The notes under the pieces are model-generated. The model was not told the origin of the DNA, made no database searches, and saw only the letters and a list, made by a program, of their open reading frames with translations. A DNA stretch of 64,000 nt from NCBI RefSeq assembly GCF_049670895.1, contig NZ_CP187170.1. The stretch is one strand, 5' to 3'. The DNA comes from Pasteurella sp049670895. GTDB taxonomy: Bacteria > Pseudomonadota > Gammaproteobacteria > Enterobacterales > Pasteurellaceae. Below, piece by piece: positions 26,163-35,719 of the stretch. Made by a program: the position numbers and the translations under genes. Position 1 is the stretch's first letter. Each line of letters starts with the position of its first letter.

Positions 26163-26191
26163 TTGACAGCTTACGTGGCGGAATTTATTAT
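26163..26191 (+). promoter_or_regulatory. promoter of tRNA-Ala
   Basis: TTGACA (26163-26168), a 17-base spacer and TATTAT (26186-26191), 24 bases before the tRNA. The spacer and the bases after the -10 form an inverted repeat CGTGGCGG...CCGCCACG (26174-26201). Confidence 0.78.
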
Positions 26192-26212
26192 TACCGCCAC
26201 GACATTTCTGAT

Positions 26213-26290
<78 letters not shown>

Positions 26291-26590
26291 AATCATCTTT
26301 TAATTCTTTAACTTCATTTTTAAAGATTATTCTTTGTTTTAGTCTGAAAATAAATTACCAATCCTCCATTAAAGCCTGTATAATAGCCGAGCTTTATTTT
26401 TTGTCTTAACGCATGCGGCTATCAAAAATGATTTTGCTTTTAGTATGTTAGCAATCAATGAGATTGTAAAAGTGCGGTATGAAATAAAATTATTTCTGCT
26501 AGTCGCAATTGGGAAAATAAAGCACAGGTTTTATTCAAAAGTTAATAACACAATAGGTGTTTATTAACCTACATTAAAAGGAAAGTTCAA
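26291..26590. other. non-coding leader region before pnp
   Basis: Three hundred bases with no gene. It contains an uptake signal AAGTGCGGT (near 26470) and a probable long 5' leader for pnp. In E. coli the pnp leader is an RNase III and PNPase autoregulation target; I see no convincing long hairpin here. No rpsO gene precedes pnp in this window. Confidence 0.5.
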
Positions 26591-28738
26591 GTGAATCCAA
26601 TTGTTAAACAATTTAAATATGGTCAACATACTGTTACGTTAGAAACGGGGGCAATTGCTCGTCAAGCCACGGCAGCGGTCATGGCAAGTATGGACGATAC
26701 CACTGTATTTGTAACGGTTGTCGCCAAAAAAGACGTGAAAGAAGGTCAAGACTTTTTCCCATTAACAGTTAATTATCAAGAGCGTACTTATGCCGCTGGA
26801 CGTATTCCAGGTGGTTTCTTTAAACGTGAAGGCCGTCCTTCTGAAGGGGAAACTTTAATTGCACGTTTAATTGACCGTCCTATTCGTCCACTTTTCCCTG
26901 AAGGTTTTTATAACGAAATCCAAATCGTGGCAACGGTGGTTTCAGTTAATCCACAAATTTGCCCAGATTTAGTGGCAATGATTGGTGCATCTGCCGCACT
27001 TTCTTTATCTGGCGTGCCATTTAATGGGCCAATTGGTGCCGCACGTGTCGGTTTTATTGATAACCAATTTGTGCTTAATCCAATCATGAATGAACAAAAA
27101 CAAAGTCGTTTAGACTTAGTGGTTGCAGGTACAGATAAAGCAGTATTGATGGTGGAATCGGAAGCTGATGTATTAACCGAAGAACAAATGCTTGCGGCGG
27201 TGGTATTCGGTCACCAGCAACAGCAAGTGGTGATTGAAGCCATCAAAGAATTTACCGCAGAAGCAGGTAAACCACGTTGGGATTGGGTTGCACCAGAACC
27301 GAATACCGCATTAATTGAAAAAGTGAAAGCCATTGCCGAAGTGCGTTTAGGTGAAGCTTATCGTATTACTGAAAAACAAGCTCGCTATGAGCAAATTGAT
27401 GCAATCAAAGCAGACGTTATTGCTCAAATCACGGCAGAAGTGGCAGAAGGCGAAGAAATCAGTGAAGGGAAAATTGTTGATATTTTCACCGCACTTGAAA
27501 GTCAAATCGTACGTAGTCGCATTATTGCTGGTGAACCACGTATTGATGGTCGTCGAGTAGATACTGTCCGTGCCTTAGATATTTGCACAGGCGTCTTACC
27601 TCGTACTCACGGTTCCGCAATTTTTACCCGTGGTGAAACACAAGCGTTAGCGGTTGCGACTTTAGGTACTGAGCGTGATGCACAAATTATTGATGAGCTC
27701 ACTGGCGAACGTTCAGATCACTTCTTATTCCACTATAACTTCCCTCCTTACTCAGTGGGTGAAACGGGCATGATGGGTTCACCAAAACGCCGTGAAATTG
27801 GTCACGGTCGTTTAGCTAAACGTGGTGTCGCCGCCGTGATGCCAACCTTAGCGGAATTCCCTTATGTCGTGCGTGTGGTTTCAGAAATCACTGAATCAAA
27901 TGGTTCTTCTTCTATGGCATCAGTATGTGGTGCATCGTTAGCCTTAATGGATGCGGGTGTGCCAATTAAAGCCGCCGTTGCTGGTATTGCCATGGGCTTA
28001 GTGAAAGAAGACGAAAAATTTGTCGTGCTTTCAGATATCTTAGGGGATGAAGATCACTTAGGTGATATGGACTTTAAAGTAGCAGGGACTCGTGAAGGGG
28101 TTACCGCACTTCAAATGGACATTAAAATTGAAGGTATTACTGCTGAAATCATGCAAATTGCATTAAACCAAGCGAAAAGTGCACGTTTACATATTTTAGG
28201 CGTAATGGAACAAGCTATCCCAGCACCACGTGCAGATATCTCTGATTTTGCACCACGTATCTACACCATGAAGATCGATCCGAAGAAAATCAAAGATGTG
28301 ATTGGTAAAGGTGGGGCAACCATTCGTGCATTAACAGAAGAAACTGGCACTTCTATTGATATTGATGATGATGGTACAGTGAAAATTGCCGCTGTAGATG
28401 GGCATTCTGCAAAAGACGTGATGGCTCGCATTGAAGACATTACTGCGGAAGTAGAAGCTGGTGCAGTTTATAAAGGTAAAGTTACCCGTTTAGCGGATTT
28501 TGGTGCCTTTGTTTCTATCGTGGGTAACAAAGAAGGCTTAGTCCATATTTCTCAAATTGCTGAAGAACGTGTTGAGAAAGTGAGCGACTACCTTGCTGTA
28601 GGTCAAGAAGTGACGGTGAAAGTGGTGGAAATTGATCGTCAAGGTCGTATTCGCTTAACCATGAAAGACATTGCACCAAAACAGGAGCAAGCTGATGCTG
28701 TTGCTGAACAAGGCAACGCAGAGGAACAGGTGCAATAA
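26591..28738 (+). CDS. pnp: polyribonucleotide nucleotidyltransferase (PNPase)
   Basis: This 715-residue 3'-5' phosphorolytic exoribonuclease of the RNA degradosome has two RNase PH-like domains (RIPGGFFKREGRPSEGE; second core FPPYSVGETG and SDILGDEDH), a KH domain (KDVIGKGGATIRAL) and a C-terminal S1 domain (GKVTRLADFGAFVSI). The start is GTG behind AAAAGGAAAG. Two uptake signals lie in the coding region (about 27487 and 28107). It is followed by a terminator and nlpI. Confidence 0.97.
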   Translation: MNPIVKQFKYGQHTVTLETGAIARQATAAVMASMDDTTVFVTVVAKKDVKEGQDFFPLTVNYQERTYAAGRIPGGFFKREGRPSEGETLIARLIDRPIRPLFPEGFYNEIQIVATVVSVNPQICPDLVAMIGASAALSLSGVPFNGPIGAARVGFIDNQFVLNPIMNEQKQSRLDLVVAGTDKAVLMVESEADVLTEEQMLAAVVFGHQQQQVVIEAIKEFTAEAGKPRWDWVAPEPNTALIEKVKAIAEVRLGEAYRITEKQARYEQIDAIKADVIAQITAEVAEGEEISEGKIVDIFTALESQIVRSRIIAGEPRIDGRRVDTVRALDICTGVLPRTHGSAIFTRGETQALAVATLGTERDAQIIDELTGERSDHFLFHYNFPPYSVGETGMMGSPKRREIGHGRLAKRGVAAVMPTLAEFPYVVRVVSEITESNGSSSMASVCGASLALMDAGVPIKAAVAGIAMGLVKEDEKFVVLSDILGDEDHLGDMDFKVAGTREGVTALQMDIKIEGITAEIMQIALNQAKSARLHILGVMEQAIPAPRADISDFAPRIYTMKIDPKKIKDVIGKGGATIRALTEETGTSIDIDDDGTVKIAAVDGHSAKDVMARIEDITAEVEAGAVYKGKVTRLADFGAFVSIVGNKEGLVHISQIAEERVEKVSDYLAVGQEVTVKVVEIDRQGRIRLTMKDIAPKQEQADAVAEQGNAEEQVQ

Positions 28739-28746
28739 AAAATAAG

Positions 28747-28784
28747 ATTACAGTACTCAATGATTGAGTGCTGTAATTTTTTAT
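28747..28784 (+). terminator. terminator after pnp
   Basis: The arms ATTACAGTACTCAA and TTGAGTGCTGTAAT have a 3-base loop and are followed by a T run. Confidence 0.88.
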
Positions 28785-28822
28785 TCTGACAAGCACAACA
28801 TTGTGCTTTAAGGCTATCTGAG

Positions 28823-29716
28823 ATGATACAACGTCAACGGTTGTTAAATTTCATCTGGTTTTTCCCTTGTTTTTTATTATTGGTCAGTTGCATACATGTT
28901 GAACCTGTGTTTATGCAAAATAATAACATTATGTTGGAAGAACGAAATCCGAATGATCATTTTGAACATGAAGTGATGATTGCTCAGATAGGTCAAGTTT
29001 TGCTTGTTGGGAAGTTGAAAAAAGAAGAACGTGCTATTTTACATTTCGAACGAGGTGTTATCTACGATAGCTTAGGCATGTGGGCACTAGCACGTTATGA
29101 TTTTCAACAAGCATTAGCGTTGCACTCGAAGTTAGCTGCAGCGTTTAATTACTTTGGCTTATATTTATTACTGGAACAAGATTATGACAGTTCCCTTGAA
29201 GCCTTTAATACGGTATTTGAGCTTGAGCCAGGGTATGAATATGCTTTTCTCAATCGAGGATTGAACTTTTATTACGTTGGACGCTATGAATTAGCTCAAA
29301 AGGATTTTCTTCAATTTTATCAATTAGATAAATCAGATCCTTACCGTGTATTATGGCTTTATTTAAATGAGTTAAAATGTCATCCGCAGGACGCGCAACA
29401 AAATTTGGCATCACGCTCCCATTTCCTTTCTAATGAAAATTGGGGGTCGTATATCGTTCAATATTATTTGGGAAACTTATCAGTCGAAGAATTGCTTTCT
29501 AAAGCACGGCAATTTGCAGAATCTTCATCGGTAAATTATGCAGGGATTCTGACTGAAACCTATTTTTATCTAGCAAAACAACAACTCAATTTAGGTCAAG
29601 TTGATAAAGCAGAAACACTTTTCAAACTGGCCGTCGCAAACCAAGTGTATAACTTCGTTGAGTATCGTTTTGCTGTGTTTGAGCTAATGAAATTGAAGCA
29701 ACGCTCAAACCAATAA
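28823..29716 (+). CDS. nlpI: NlpI-type TPR lipoprotein
   Basis: This 297-residue outer-membrane lipoprotein acts in E. coli as adaptor for the Prc protease and murein endonucleases. The signal peptide ends in the lipobox LLVSC (about residue 23). TPR helices follow (FERGVIYDSLGMWALARYDF, AFNYFGLYLLLEQDYDSSLE, AFLNRGLNFYYVGRYELAQ). Its position after pnp and before deaD is the conserved gammaproteobacterial order. Confidence 0.92.
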   Translation: MIQRQRLLNFIWFFPCFLLLVSCIHVEPVFMQNNNIMLEERNPNDHFEHEVMIAQIGQVLLVGKLKKEERAILHFERGVIYDSLGMWALARYDFQQALALHSKLAAAFNYFGLYLLLEQDYDSSLEAFNTVFELEPGYEYAFLNRGLNFYYVGRYELAQKDFLQFYQLDKSDPYRVLWLYLNELKCHPQDAQQNLASRSHFLSNENWGSYIVQYYLGNLSVEELLSKARQFAESSSVNYAGILTETYFYLAKQQLNLGQVDKAETLFKLAVANQVYNFVEYRFAVFELMKLKQRSNQ

Positions 29717-29779
29717 TGGCTATCATTTAGCTATTGGCTGTTGTGAAACGTGCATATATGAACAACATTTTATTACACA

Positions 29780-29808
29780 GCTCACATTGAGTGAGCATTT
29801 CTTTTTTA
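29780..29808 (+). terminator. terminator between nlpI and deaD
   Basis: GCTCAC-ATTGA-GTGAGC followed by ATTTCTTTTTT ends only about 15 bases before the deaD ATG. It could reduce or regulate read-through into deaD. Confidence 0.7.
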
Positions 29809-29823
29809 TATTCGAGTATTTTA

Positions 29824-31644
29824 ATGACTGAAACAACAATGACTTTCAACGATTTAGGCTTGCCTGAATTTCTTCTTAATGCCGTCTCTGATTTAGGTTT
29901 TGAGACCCCTTCTCCCATTCAACAAACTTGTATCCCTTATTTATTAGAAGGGCATGATGTGTTGGGTATGGCACAAACGGGGAGTGGTAAAACGGCAGCT
30001 TTCTCTCTTCCTTTATTAGCACAATTAGATTTAGATAAAAAATATCCACAAATGCTGGTGATGGCACCCACCCGTGAATTAGCCATTCAAGTGGCAGATG
30101 CCTGTGAACATTTTTGTAAACACGCCAAAGGGGTGAAAATTGTCACGCTTTATGGTGGACAACGTTATGACATTCAACTGCGTGCATTAAAACAAGGTGC
30201 ACAGGTAGTGGTGGGAACACCGGGGCGTATTTTAGATCATATTCGTCGTGGCACGTTGGATCTCTCCAATTTACGCTTTATGGTATTAGATGAAGCTGAT
30301 GAAATGCTACGCATGGGCTTTATTGATGATGTGGAAACCGTCATGGCAGAATTGCCAGAAGAACATCAAACCGCGCTTTTTTCTGCCACAATGCCTGAAC
30401 CGATCCGTCGCATTACCAAGCGTTTCATGAAAGATCCAAAAGAGATTAAAATTAAATCAACGCAAACAACTAATCCAGACATTACACAAAGTTGTTGGTA
30501 TGTGCATGGTTTTCGTAAAAATGATGCCTTATTACGTTTCTTAGAAGTGGAAAACTTTGATGCGGCGATTATTTTTACCCGCACTAAAACAGGCACATTA
30601 GATGTTACAGAGCTATTGGAAAAGCATGGGTTCCGTGCAGCAGCTTTGAATGGTGATATGACACAGCAATTGCGTGAACAAACCCTAGATCGTTTAAGAA
30701 ATGGTAGCTTAGATATTTTGGTGGCGACCGATGTTGCCGCACGGGGTTTAGATGTTGAACGTATTAGTTTAGTGGTGAATTACGATATTCCACTTGATGC
30801 AGAATCCTATGTCCACCGTATTGGTCGTACAGGTCGTGCGGGTCGTACAGGTCGTGCCTTATTGTTTGTTGAACCACGTGAACGCCGTTTATTACGCAAT
30901 ATTGAGCAATTGACGAAAAAACCGATTACGGAAGTTGAAGTCCCGAATCATGAAGTATTGCAGGCTTGCCGTCGTGAAAAATTTAAAGCCAAAATTACCT
31001 TACAATTGGAACATCATGATTTAGGGCTTTATCGTAGTTTACTTGAAGACATGTTTACCGCAGATCAAGATCAAGAAGATATTACCGCGGCAATGTTGAT
31101 GCTTTTACAGGGTAAACAGAAGCTGATTTTACCTGCTGATCCTATTATTGATCGCAAAGCGGCTCGTGATCGTTCCGATCGCCGTGAACGAGGTGGGCGT
31201 GAAAATCCACGTTCAGCAGAACGAAGAGGTTACGGTACACCACAAGCGATGGATCTCTATCGTATTGAAGTAGGTCGCTTAGATGGTGCAGAAGTGCGTC
31301 ATATTGTGGGAGCCATTGCCAATGAAGGCGATATTAATAGTCGTTATATCGGTCATATTAAGTTGTATGATGATTACTCCACTATCGAATTACCACAAGG
31401 GATGCCAAAAGAGTTACTGAATATTTTTAGTAAAACCCGTGTGATGAATAAACCGATGCAAATGTCATTTGTGAGTGCAGGGAATGCTGGTGCTGGTCGT
31501 CAGCGTGATGATTTTTCTGAGCGTCGTGGTGGTGGAAAACGTAAAGGTCGTGATGAGCCTCGTTTTGGTCGTGAGGATCGCAAATTCAAGGAAAAAGGGG
31601 CACGTTCGTTTAATGATCGTCCTCGTAGAGAACGTAAAAAATAA
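29824..31644 (+). CDS. deaD: DEAD-box RNA helicase DeaD (CsdA)
   Basis: This 606-residue ATP-dependent RNA helicase acts in ribosome assembly and mRNA decay, especially in the cold. Motifs in order: AQTGSGKTAAF, PTRELAIQV, TPGRILDH, DEADEML, SATMP, ARGLDV and HRIGRTGRAGR. A DbpA-type RNA-binding domain (about 475-550, YRIEVGRLDGAEVRHIVGAI) and an Arg/Gly-rich basic tail follow. I chose the ATG at 29824 (MTETTMTFNDLGLP); a GTG at 29791 would lie within the preceding terminator stem. Confidence 0.96.
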   Translation: MTETTMTFNDLGLPEFLLNAVSDLGFETPSPIQQTCIPYLLEGHDVLGMAQTGSGKTAAFSLPLLAQLDLDKKYPQMLVMAPTRELAIQVADACEHFCKHAKGVKIVTLYGGQRYDIQLRALKQGAQVVVGTPGRILDHIRRGTLDLSNLRFMVLDEADEMLRMGFIDDVETVMAELPEEHQTALFSATMPEPIRRITKRFMKDPKEIKIKSTQTTNPDITQSCWYVHGFRKNDALLRFLEVENFDAAIIFTRTKTGTLDVTELLEKHGFRAAALNGDMTQQLREQTLDRLRNGSLDILVATDVAARGLDVERISLVVNYDIPLDAESYVHRIGRTGRAGRTGRALLFVEPRERRLLRNIEQLTKKPITEVEVPNHEVLQACRREKFKAKITLQLEHHDLGLYRSLLEDMFTADQDQEDITAAMLMLLQGKQKLILPADPIIDRKAARDRSDRRERGGRENPRSAERRGYGTPQAMDLYRIEVGRLDGAEVRHIVGAIANEGDINSRYIGHIKLYDDYSTIELPQGMPKELLNIFSKTRVMNKPMQMSFVSAGNAGAGRQRDDFSERRGGGKRKGRDEPRFGREDRKFKEKGARSFNDRPRRERKK

Positions 31645-31667
31645 GCCGAACCCCTGTGTCGGCTGAC

Positions 31668-31717
31668 AAAGTGCGGTAGGTTTTTCAAAAGAATTGTAAA
31701 ACTGACCGCATTTTAAT
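31668..31717 (+). terminator. uptake-signal hairpin, probable deaD terminator
   Basis: AAAGTGCGGT (31668-31677) and the near-complementary ACCGCATTTT (31705-31714) can pair across ~27 bases. Inverted uptake signals as terminators are common in Pasteurellaceae. Confidence 0.6.
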
Positions 31718-31779
31718 GGTTGGGCTCAATATCCAACCGATTAATACACTGATTTTATGACTAAATAGCGTCAATTTTT

Positions 31780-31826
31780 CAAGCAAAAAAATAGGTGGTT
31801 GCATTCATTTGCCCACCTATTTTACG
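31780..31826 (-). terminator. terminator of rnb
   Basis: AAAATAGGTGG and CCACCTATTTT pair around a ~14-base loop, directly after the rnb stop codon; A/T runs on both sides allow bidirectional use. Confidence 0.8.
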
Positions 31827-33806
31827 TTATTGAGCAATCGTGCCAATAATACTGCGAGTTTCTTCTTTCACTTCAAGTAATTGAACATCAATAAGATCGC
31901 CGATTTTATAAGCGATTTCACCTTTGATATACAAGATTAATTCATCGGTGTTCACTTGCATTTCCTCTTTATTTCCGTGTAGCTGTGAGGCAGGAATAAA
32001 CATCGAGGCACCATTTTCTGATAATTGAACTCGTAAGCCACCACGCATCACATCTTGCACTTCTGCTTTAAAGATTTGCTTTTGTTCCACTTTGTCAGAC
32101 AGATAACGACAATATAACCAGTCTGCAATATCTCGCTCGACTAAACGGTTTTGACGGCGAGCTTCTTGCAAACGCACTAATATTGCTTCTTCTGGCTTTT
32201 GATAGGTTTTTGTGCTCAAGGTCGCTTTAATTAAGCGATGGTTAATCATATCTGAATATTTGCGAATAGGGGACGTCCATGTTGCATAGCCCGTTAGCCC
32301 TAAGCCAAAATGAGGAGCCAGTTCCGCTTTAAATTCTGCGAACGTGAGGAAACGGCGTAAGCGTAATTCTAAATAGTTGCCGTCAATCGTTTCAATGTCG
32401 TGACGCATTTGGCAGTAACCTTGCAAGGTGGCAAGGGTTTCAGGTGAATAACGTTGTGCTAATTCCGCATGACGCTGTTCATCCGCAAGGTGGGTCAATA
32501 AAAATTGCTGTACGGATTCCAAATGCTTTTTATCAAAGCCCGTATGGGTATTGAAAATGCCACATTGTGCATGCTCACTTAAGTATTGTGCGGCACAGAT
32601 ATTGGCGATAATCATGCATTCTTCCACAATTTTGTTGGCGATGCGACGGTATTCCGCTTTAATCTCTTTTACTTTGCCGTTTTCTGCCAAAATAAAGGAA
32701 TAATCTGGCTGTTCTTTAAATAATAAAGAATGTTGTTGTCGCCATGAAATACGCACTTGTGTAAATTGATGTAGCCATTGAATTTGTTGTTCCGTTTGTG
32801 GGCTTTCGGGTTGCCATGCATTCGGCATATTTTCTAAATAATCAGACACATGCTCATACACTAATTTGGCTTTGGATTTTACATAAGCCGACACAAAACG
32901 CGGTTTTTCTGTGATGTTACCTGCTAAATCGGTACTGATATAGCACACCAAGGCTGGGCGAACTTCATCTTTCATTAATGAACAATGATCATCAGACAGC
33001 TCAGGTGGCAGCATAGGAATGTTGAAACCTGGTAGATAATTGGTGAAGCAACGTTGTTTGGCTTCTTGATCAATAGGGGAATCTAGAGGAATGTAAGCGG
33101 TTGGATCAGCAATCGCCACCACTAAATGCCAGCCTGTTTGTTGTTCATTTTGGTAGAGCGGTTCGATATACAGTGCATCGTCCATATCTTTGGTGCTTTC
33201 TGCATCAATGGTAACAAAATGAAGTGCGGTTAAATCTTCACGGTTTTGTTCATCTTGCATCGGATACTCACTCAATCCTTGCACAGGATAGCGAGATTGT
33301 TCATGGCGAGCCAGCGTCACCCACCAAGGGGCAAGTTCGTCATTGGCTTGACAAATGAATTGCTGAATTTGAGCGAAGAAAAAACGATCATCACGTAATG
33401 GATGGTGCTTTAAGTGAGCGACCACCCAATCACCTTCTTGTAATTCCTCTTTGACTGATTTAGCCAGTGTTGCCCCAATGGGTTGATTAATTTGTGGATG
33501 ATCCACGAGGACTTGCAGTTTTTTATCTTTATTAAAACGCACTCGAGCAATAAAACGCGTTAACATTGGTTCAATTAATTGGTCGGGTTCGGCTTGTTCT
33601 TTGTCGCCAATCACTTCAATTAAGGCTTTGATTTTGTCGCCATGCATGACTTTTTTCATGGCAGCTGGCGGGATAAAGTAATTTTTTTTATCGCATTCAA
33701 GGAAACCAAAGGCTTTATCTGAACCTTTTACGATACCTTCGACTTGCTGTTTGCTCTCTCGGATTTGTTGTTTTAATTGAGAAAGGAGGGGATTATTTTG
33801 GAACAT
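31827..33806 (-). CDS. rnb: exoribonuclease II
   Basis: This 659-residue hydrolytic 3'-5' exoribonuclease has cold-shock-like RNA-binding domains (GSDKAFGFLECDKKNYFIPP near residue 30), then the RNB catalytic domain with DAESTKDMDDALYIEP (the metal-binding aspartates), and a C-terminal S1 domain (VQDVMRGGLRVQL). Length is that of RNase II rather than RNase R. An uptake signal lies inside (about 33224). It lies downstream of fabI in the same direction but is separated by a terminator. Confidence 0.96.
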   Translation of the reverse strand: MFQNNPLLSQLKQQIRESKQQVEGIVKGSDKAFGFLECDKKNYFIPPAAMKKVMHGDKIKALIEVIGDKEQAEPDQLIEPMLTRFIARVRFNKDKKLQVLVDHPQINQPIGATLAKSVKEELQEGDWVVAHLKHHPLRDDRFFFAQIQQFICQANDELAPWWVTLARHEQSRYPVQGLSEYPMQDEQNREDLTALHFVTIDAESTKDMDDALYIEPLYQNEQQTGWHLVVAIADPTAYIPLDSPIDQEAKQRCFTNYLPGFNIPMLPPELSDDHCSLMKDEVRPALVCYISTDLAGNITEKPRFVSAYVKSKAKLVYEHVSDYLENMPNAWQPESPQTEQQIQWLHQFTQVRISWRQQHSLLFKEQPDYSFILAENGKVKEIKAEYRRIANKIVEECMIIANICAAQYLSEHAQCGIFNTHTGFDKKHLESVQQFLLTHLADEQRHAELAQRYSPETLATLQGYCQMRHDIETIDGNYLELRLRRFLTFAEFKAELAPHFGLGLTGYATWTSPIRKYSDMINHRLIKATLSTKTYQKPEEAILVRLQEARRQNRLVERDIADWLYCRYLSDKVEQKQIFKAEVQDVMRGGLRVQLSENGASMFIPASQLHGNKEEMQVNTDELILYIKGEIAYKIGDLIDVQLLEVKEETRSIIGTIAQ

Positions 33807-33816
33807 TGGAGATATC

Positions 33817-33847
33817 CATAAAAAATGAAAGCGGACAGACGTCCGCT
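33817..33847 (-). terminator. terminator of fabI
   Basis: AGCGGAC-AGAC-GTCCGCT, followed on the minus strand by TTCATTTTTT. It lies between fabI and rnb, 19 bases after the fabI stop. Confidence 0.82.
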
Positions 33848-33866
33848 CTTATATAAGACTTAAAAC

Positions 33867-34649
33867 TTATTCAAGTTCGCCCATGGCAACAATACTGAAA
33901 CCTGCATCCACATGTAAAACTTCACCTGTGATACCTGCACTTAAATCTGAACATAAGAATGCGGCAGAGTTACCCACATCTTCAATTGTGACTGTGCGGC
34001 GTAATGGTGCGGTTTGCTCAAAGTTTGCGAGCATTTTTTTGAAGTTTTTAATCCCTGATGCGGCTAAGGTACGGATTGGACCTGCAGAAATGGCATTCAC
34101 ACGGATACCATCTTTCCCTAATGCTGCCGCCATAAAACGGGTGTTTGCTTCTAAAGAGGCTTTTGCTAAGCCCATGACATTGTAGTTCGGAATAGCACGT
34201 TCAGCCCCTAAGTAAGATAGGGTTAATAAGGCGGAATTAGGATTTAACATCTGACGTGCGGCTTTTGCCATTGCCACGAAGCTGTATGAGCTGACATCGT
34301 GAGCAATACGGAATCCTTCACGATTAACCGCATCGACATAATCACCATCTAATTGATCACCTGGTGCAAAGGCAATAGAATGCACGAAACCATCAAATTT
34401 ATCCCAATGTTTAGCTAATTCAGTAAAGCAGTTTTCAATGCTTTCATCTGTCCCCACATCACAAGGAATCACAATCTCAGAGCCTAATTCTTTGGCGAAT
34501 TCTTCTACACGACCTTTTAATTTATCATTTTGATAAGTGAAGGCTAATTCGGCTCCTTCACGTTTCATCGCTTGTGCAATACCATAAGCGATGGAACGAT
34601 TGCTTGCGACACCTGCAATTAAAATACGTTTATTTGTTAAAAAACCCAT
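33867..34649 (-). CDS. fabI: enoyl-[acyl-carrier-protein] reductase (NADH)
   Basis: This 260-residue short-chain dehydrogenase reduces enoyl-ACP in the last step of fatty-acid elongation. It has GVASNRSIAYGIAQAM at the NADH site and the active-site pair in PNYNVMGLAKASLE (Tyr-x6-Lys), with substrate-loop ASGIKNFKKML. The start is the ATG at 34649 giving MGFLTNKRIL, as in homologues; a TTG two codons upstream is less likely. Confidence 0.96.
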   Translation of the reverse strand: MGFLTNKRILIAGVASNRSIAYGIAQAMKREGAELAFTYQNDKLKGRVEEFAKELGSEIVIPCDVGTDESIENCFTELAKHWDKFDGFVHSIAFAPGDQLDGDYVDAVNREGFRIAHDVSSYSFVAMAKAARQMLNPNSALLTLSYLGAERAIPNYNVMGLAKASLEANTRFMAAALGKDGIRVNAISAGPIRTLAASGIKNFKKMLANFEQTAPLRRTVTIEDVGNSAAFLCSDLSAGITGEVLHVDAGFSIVAMGELE

Positions 34650-34735
34650 AATCAATACCTTTTCGTATGTTAAAAATTCTGGCTAGTATAAGTGAAAAAG
34701 TGAATAAATACAAAGCTGACCTTATCTCTCACGGC

Positions 34736-35491
34736 TTAAGCAGGATTATCAATATCCTTAAATTCTACTTCAAGATCATATTCTGCTTTTAACCATTCTC
34801 CTAATGCTTTAATCCCGTAACGTTCCGTAGCATGATGACCCGCAGCAAAAAAATGGATACCTTGCTCTCGGGCAGAATGAATGGTTTGTTCAGACACTTC
34901 CCCTGTGATGAAAGCATCTATGCCTTGGCTTGCGGCTAAATCAATATAGCCTTGTCCGCCCCCCGTGCAAATGCCCACGGTACGAATGTATTGCGGTGCA
35001 TTATCGCTACACACTAACGGTTTACGGCGTAGCACCTGTTCAAGACGTTGTGCTAAGGCTTCGCCTGTTAACGGGGTATTTAATGTGCCATAAACGGGAA
35101 TACTGATTGCCCCTTGCTCTAAAGGTTGCAAATTTTCAATGCCGAGTAACGAGGCTAACCGAGCATTGTTGCCTAATTCAGGGTGGACATCTAAAGGTAA
35201 ATGGTAACCATATAGATTTATGTCATTGATGAGCAAGGTTTTAATACGTTTTCCTTTCATACCCCGAATGCAAGGATTTTCACTTTTCCAAAAATAACCA
35301 TGATGCACTAAAATGGCATCGGCATGTTGGCTGACTGCATATTCAATTAAGGCTTGGCTTGCCGTCACGCCCGTGATGATTTTTTTGATGTCTTTTTTTC
35401 CCTCGACCTGTAAGCCGTTAGGGGCATAATCGGAAATGGCTAGGGCATTCAATTTTTGATTTAAAATCTGTTCAAGTTCAAGATTGTTCAT
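34736..35491 (-). CDS. Nif3-like dinuclear metal centre protein (YbgI family)
   Basis: This 251-residue protein of the NIF3/DUF34 family probably binds two metal ions through VHHGYFW (about 62-68), DVHPELGN and the C-terminal GHHATERYG. Toroidal hexamers are known for the E. coli homologue. Biochemical function is unsettled; a GTP cyclohydrolase-like or metal-handling role has been proposed for relatives. It lies downstream of the queCDE terminator on the same strand. Confidence 0.92.
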   Translation of the reverse strand: MNNLELEQILNQKLNALAISDYAPNGLQVEGKKDIKKIITGVTASQALIEYAVSQHADAILVHHGYFWKSENPCIRGMKGKRIKTLLINDINLYGYHLPLDVHPELGNNARLASLLGIENLQPLEQGAISIPVYGTLNTPLTGEALAQRLEQVLRRKPLVCSDNAPQYIRTVGICTGGGQGYIDLAASQGIDAFITGEVSEQTIHSAREQGIHFFAAGHHATERYGIKALGEWLKAEYDLEVEFKDIDNPA

Positions 35492-35560
35492 AAATTTTTA
35501 AATGAGGTGGACGAGAATAAATAAATGCCATGGTAAAGGATTTAGACTGGAATAAGAAGA

Positions 35561-35620
35561 AAAAAAACGGCTAATGCGAAAATCTTTTTACAAGATTATG
35601 GGGGAGTCTTCGCATTAGCC
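35561..35620 (-). terminator. terminator of the queCDE operon
   Basis: On the minus strand GGCTAATGCGAA and TTCGCATTAGCC form a perfect 12-bp stem. The loop contains its own small hairpin (AATCTTG...AAGATT), and GTTTTTTTTC follows. It lies 100 bases after queE. Confidence 0.85.
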
Positions 35621-35719
35621 AAGCGTATTAACTACTTCAAATTAGACATAACAGTCATTATATATTTTACTATATAGTGATCAAGCTAAAAAAATAGGCG
35701 AGTGATGAAAAATCACCTT

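Noticed and set aside
26174..26201. The CGTGGCGG/CCGCCACG inverted repeat as gltX terminator
   Set aside because: No T-run follows and it overlaps the spacer and discriminator of the tRNA-Ala promoter; it may still influence read-through but is not a clear terminator.
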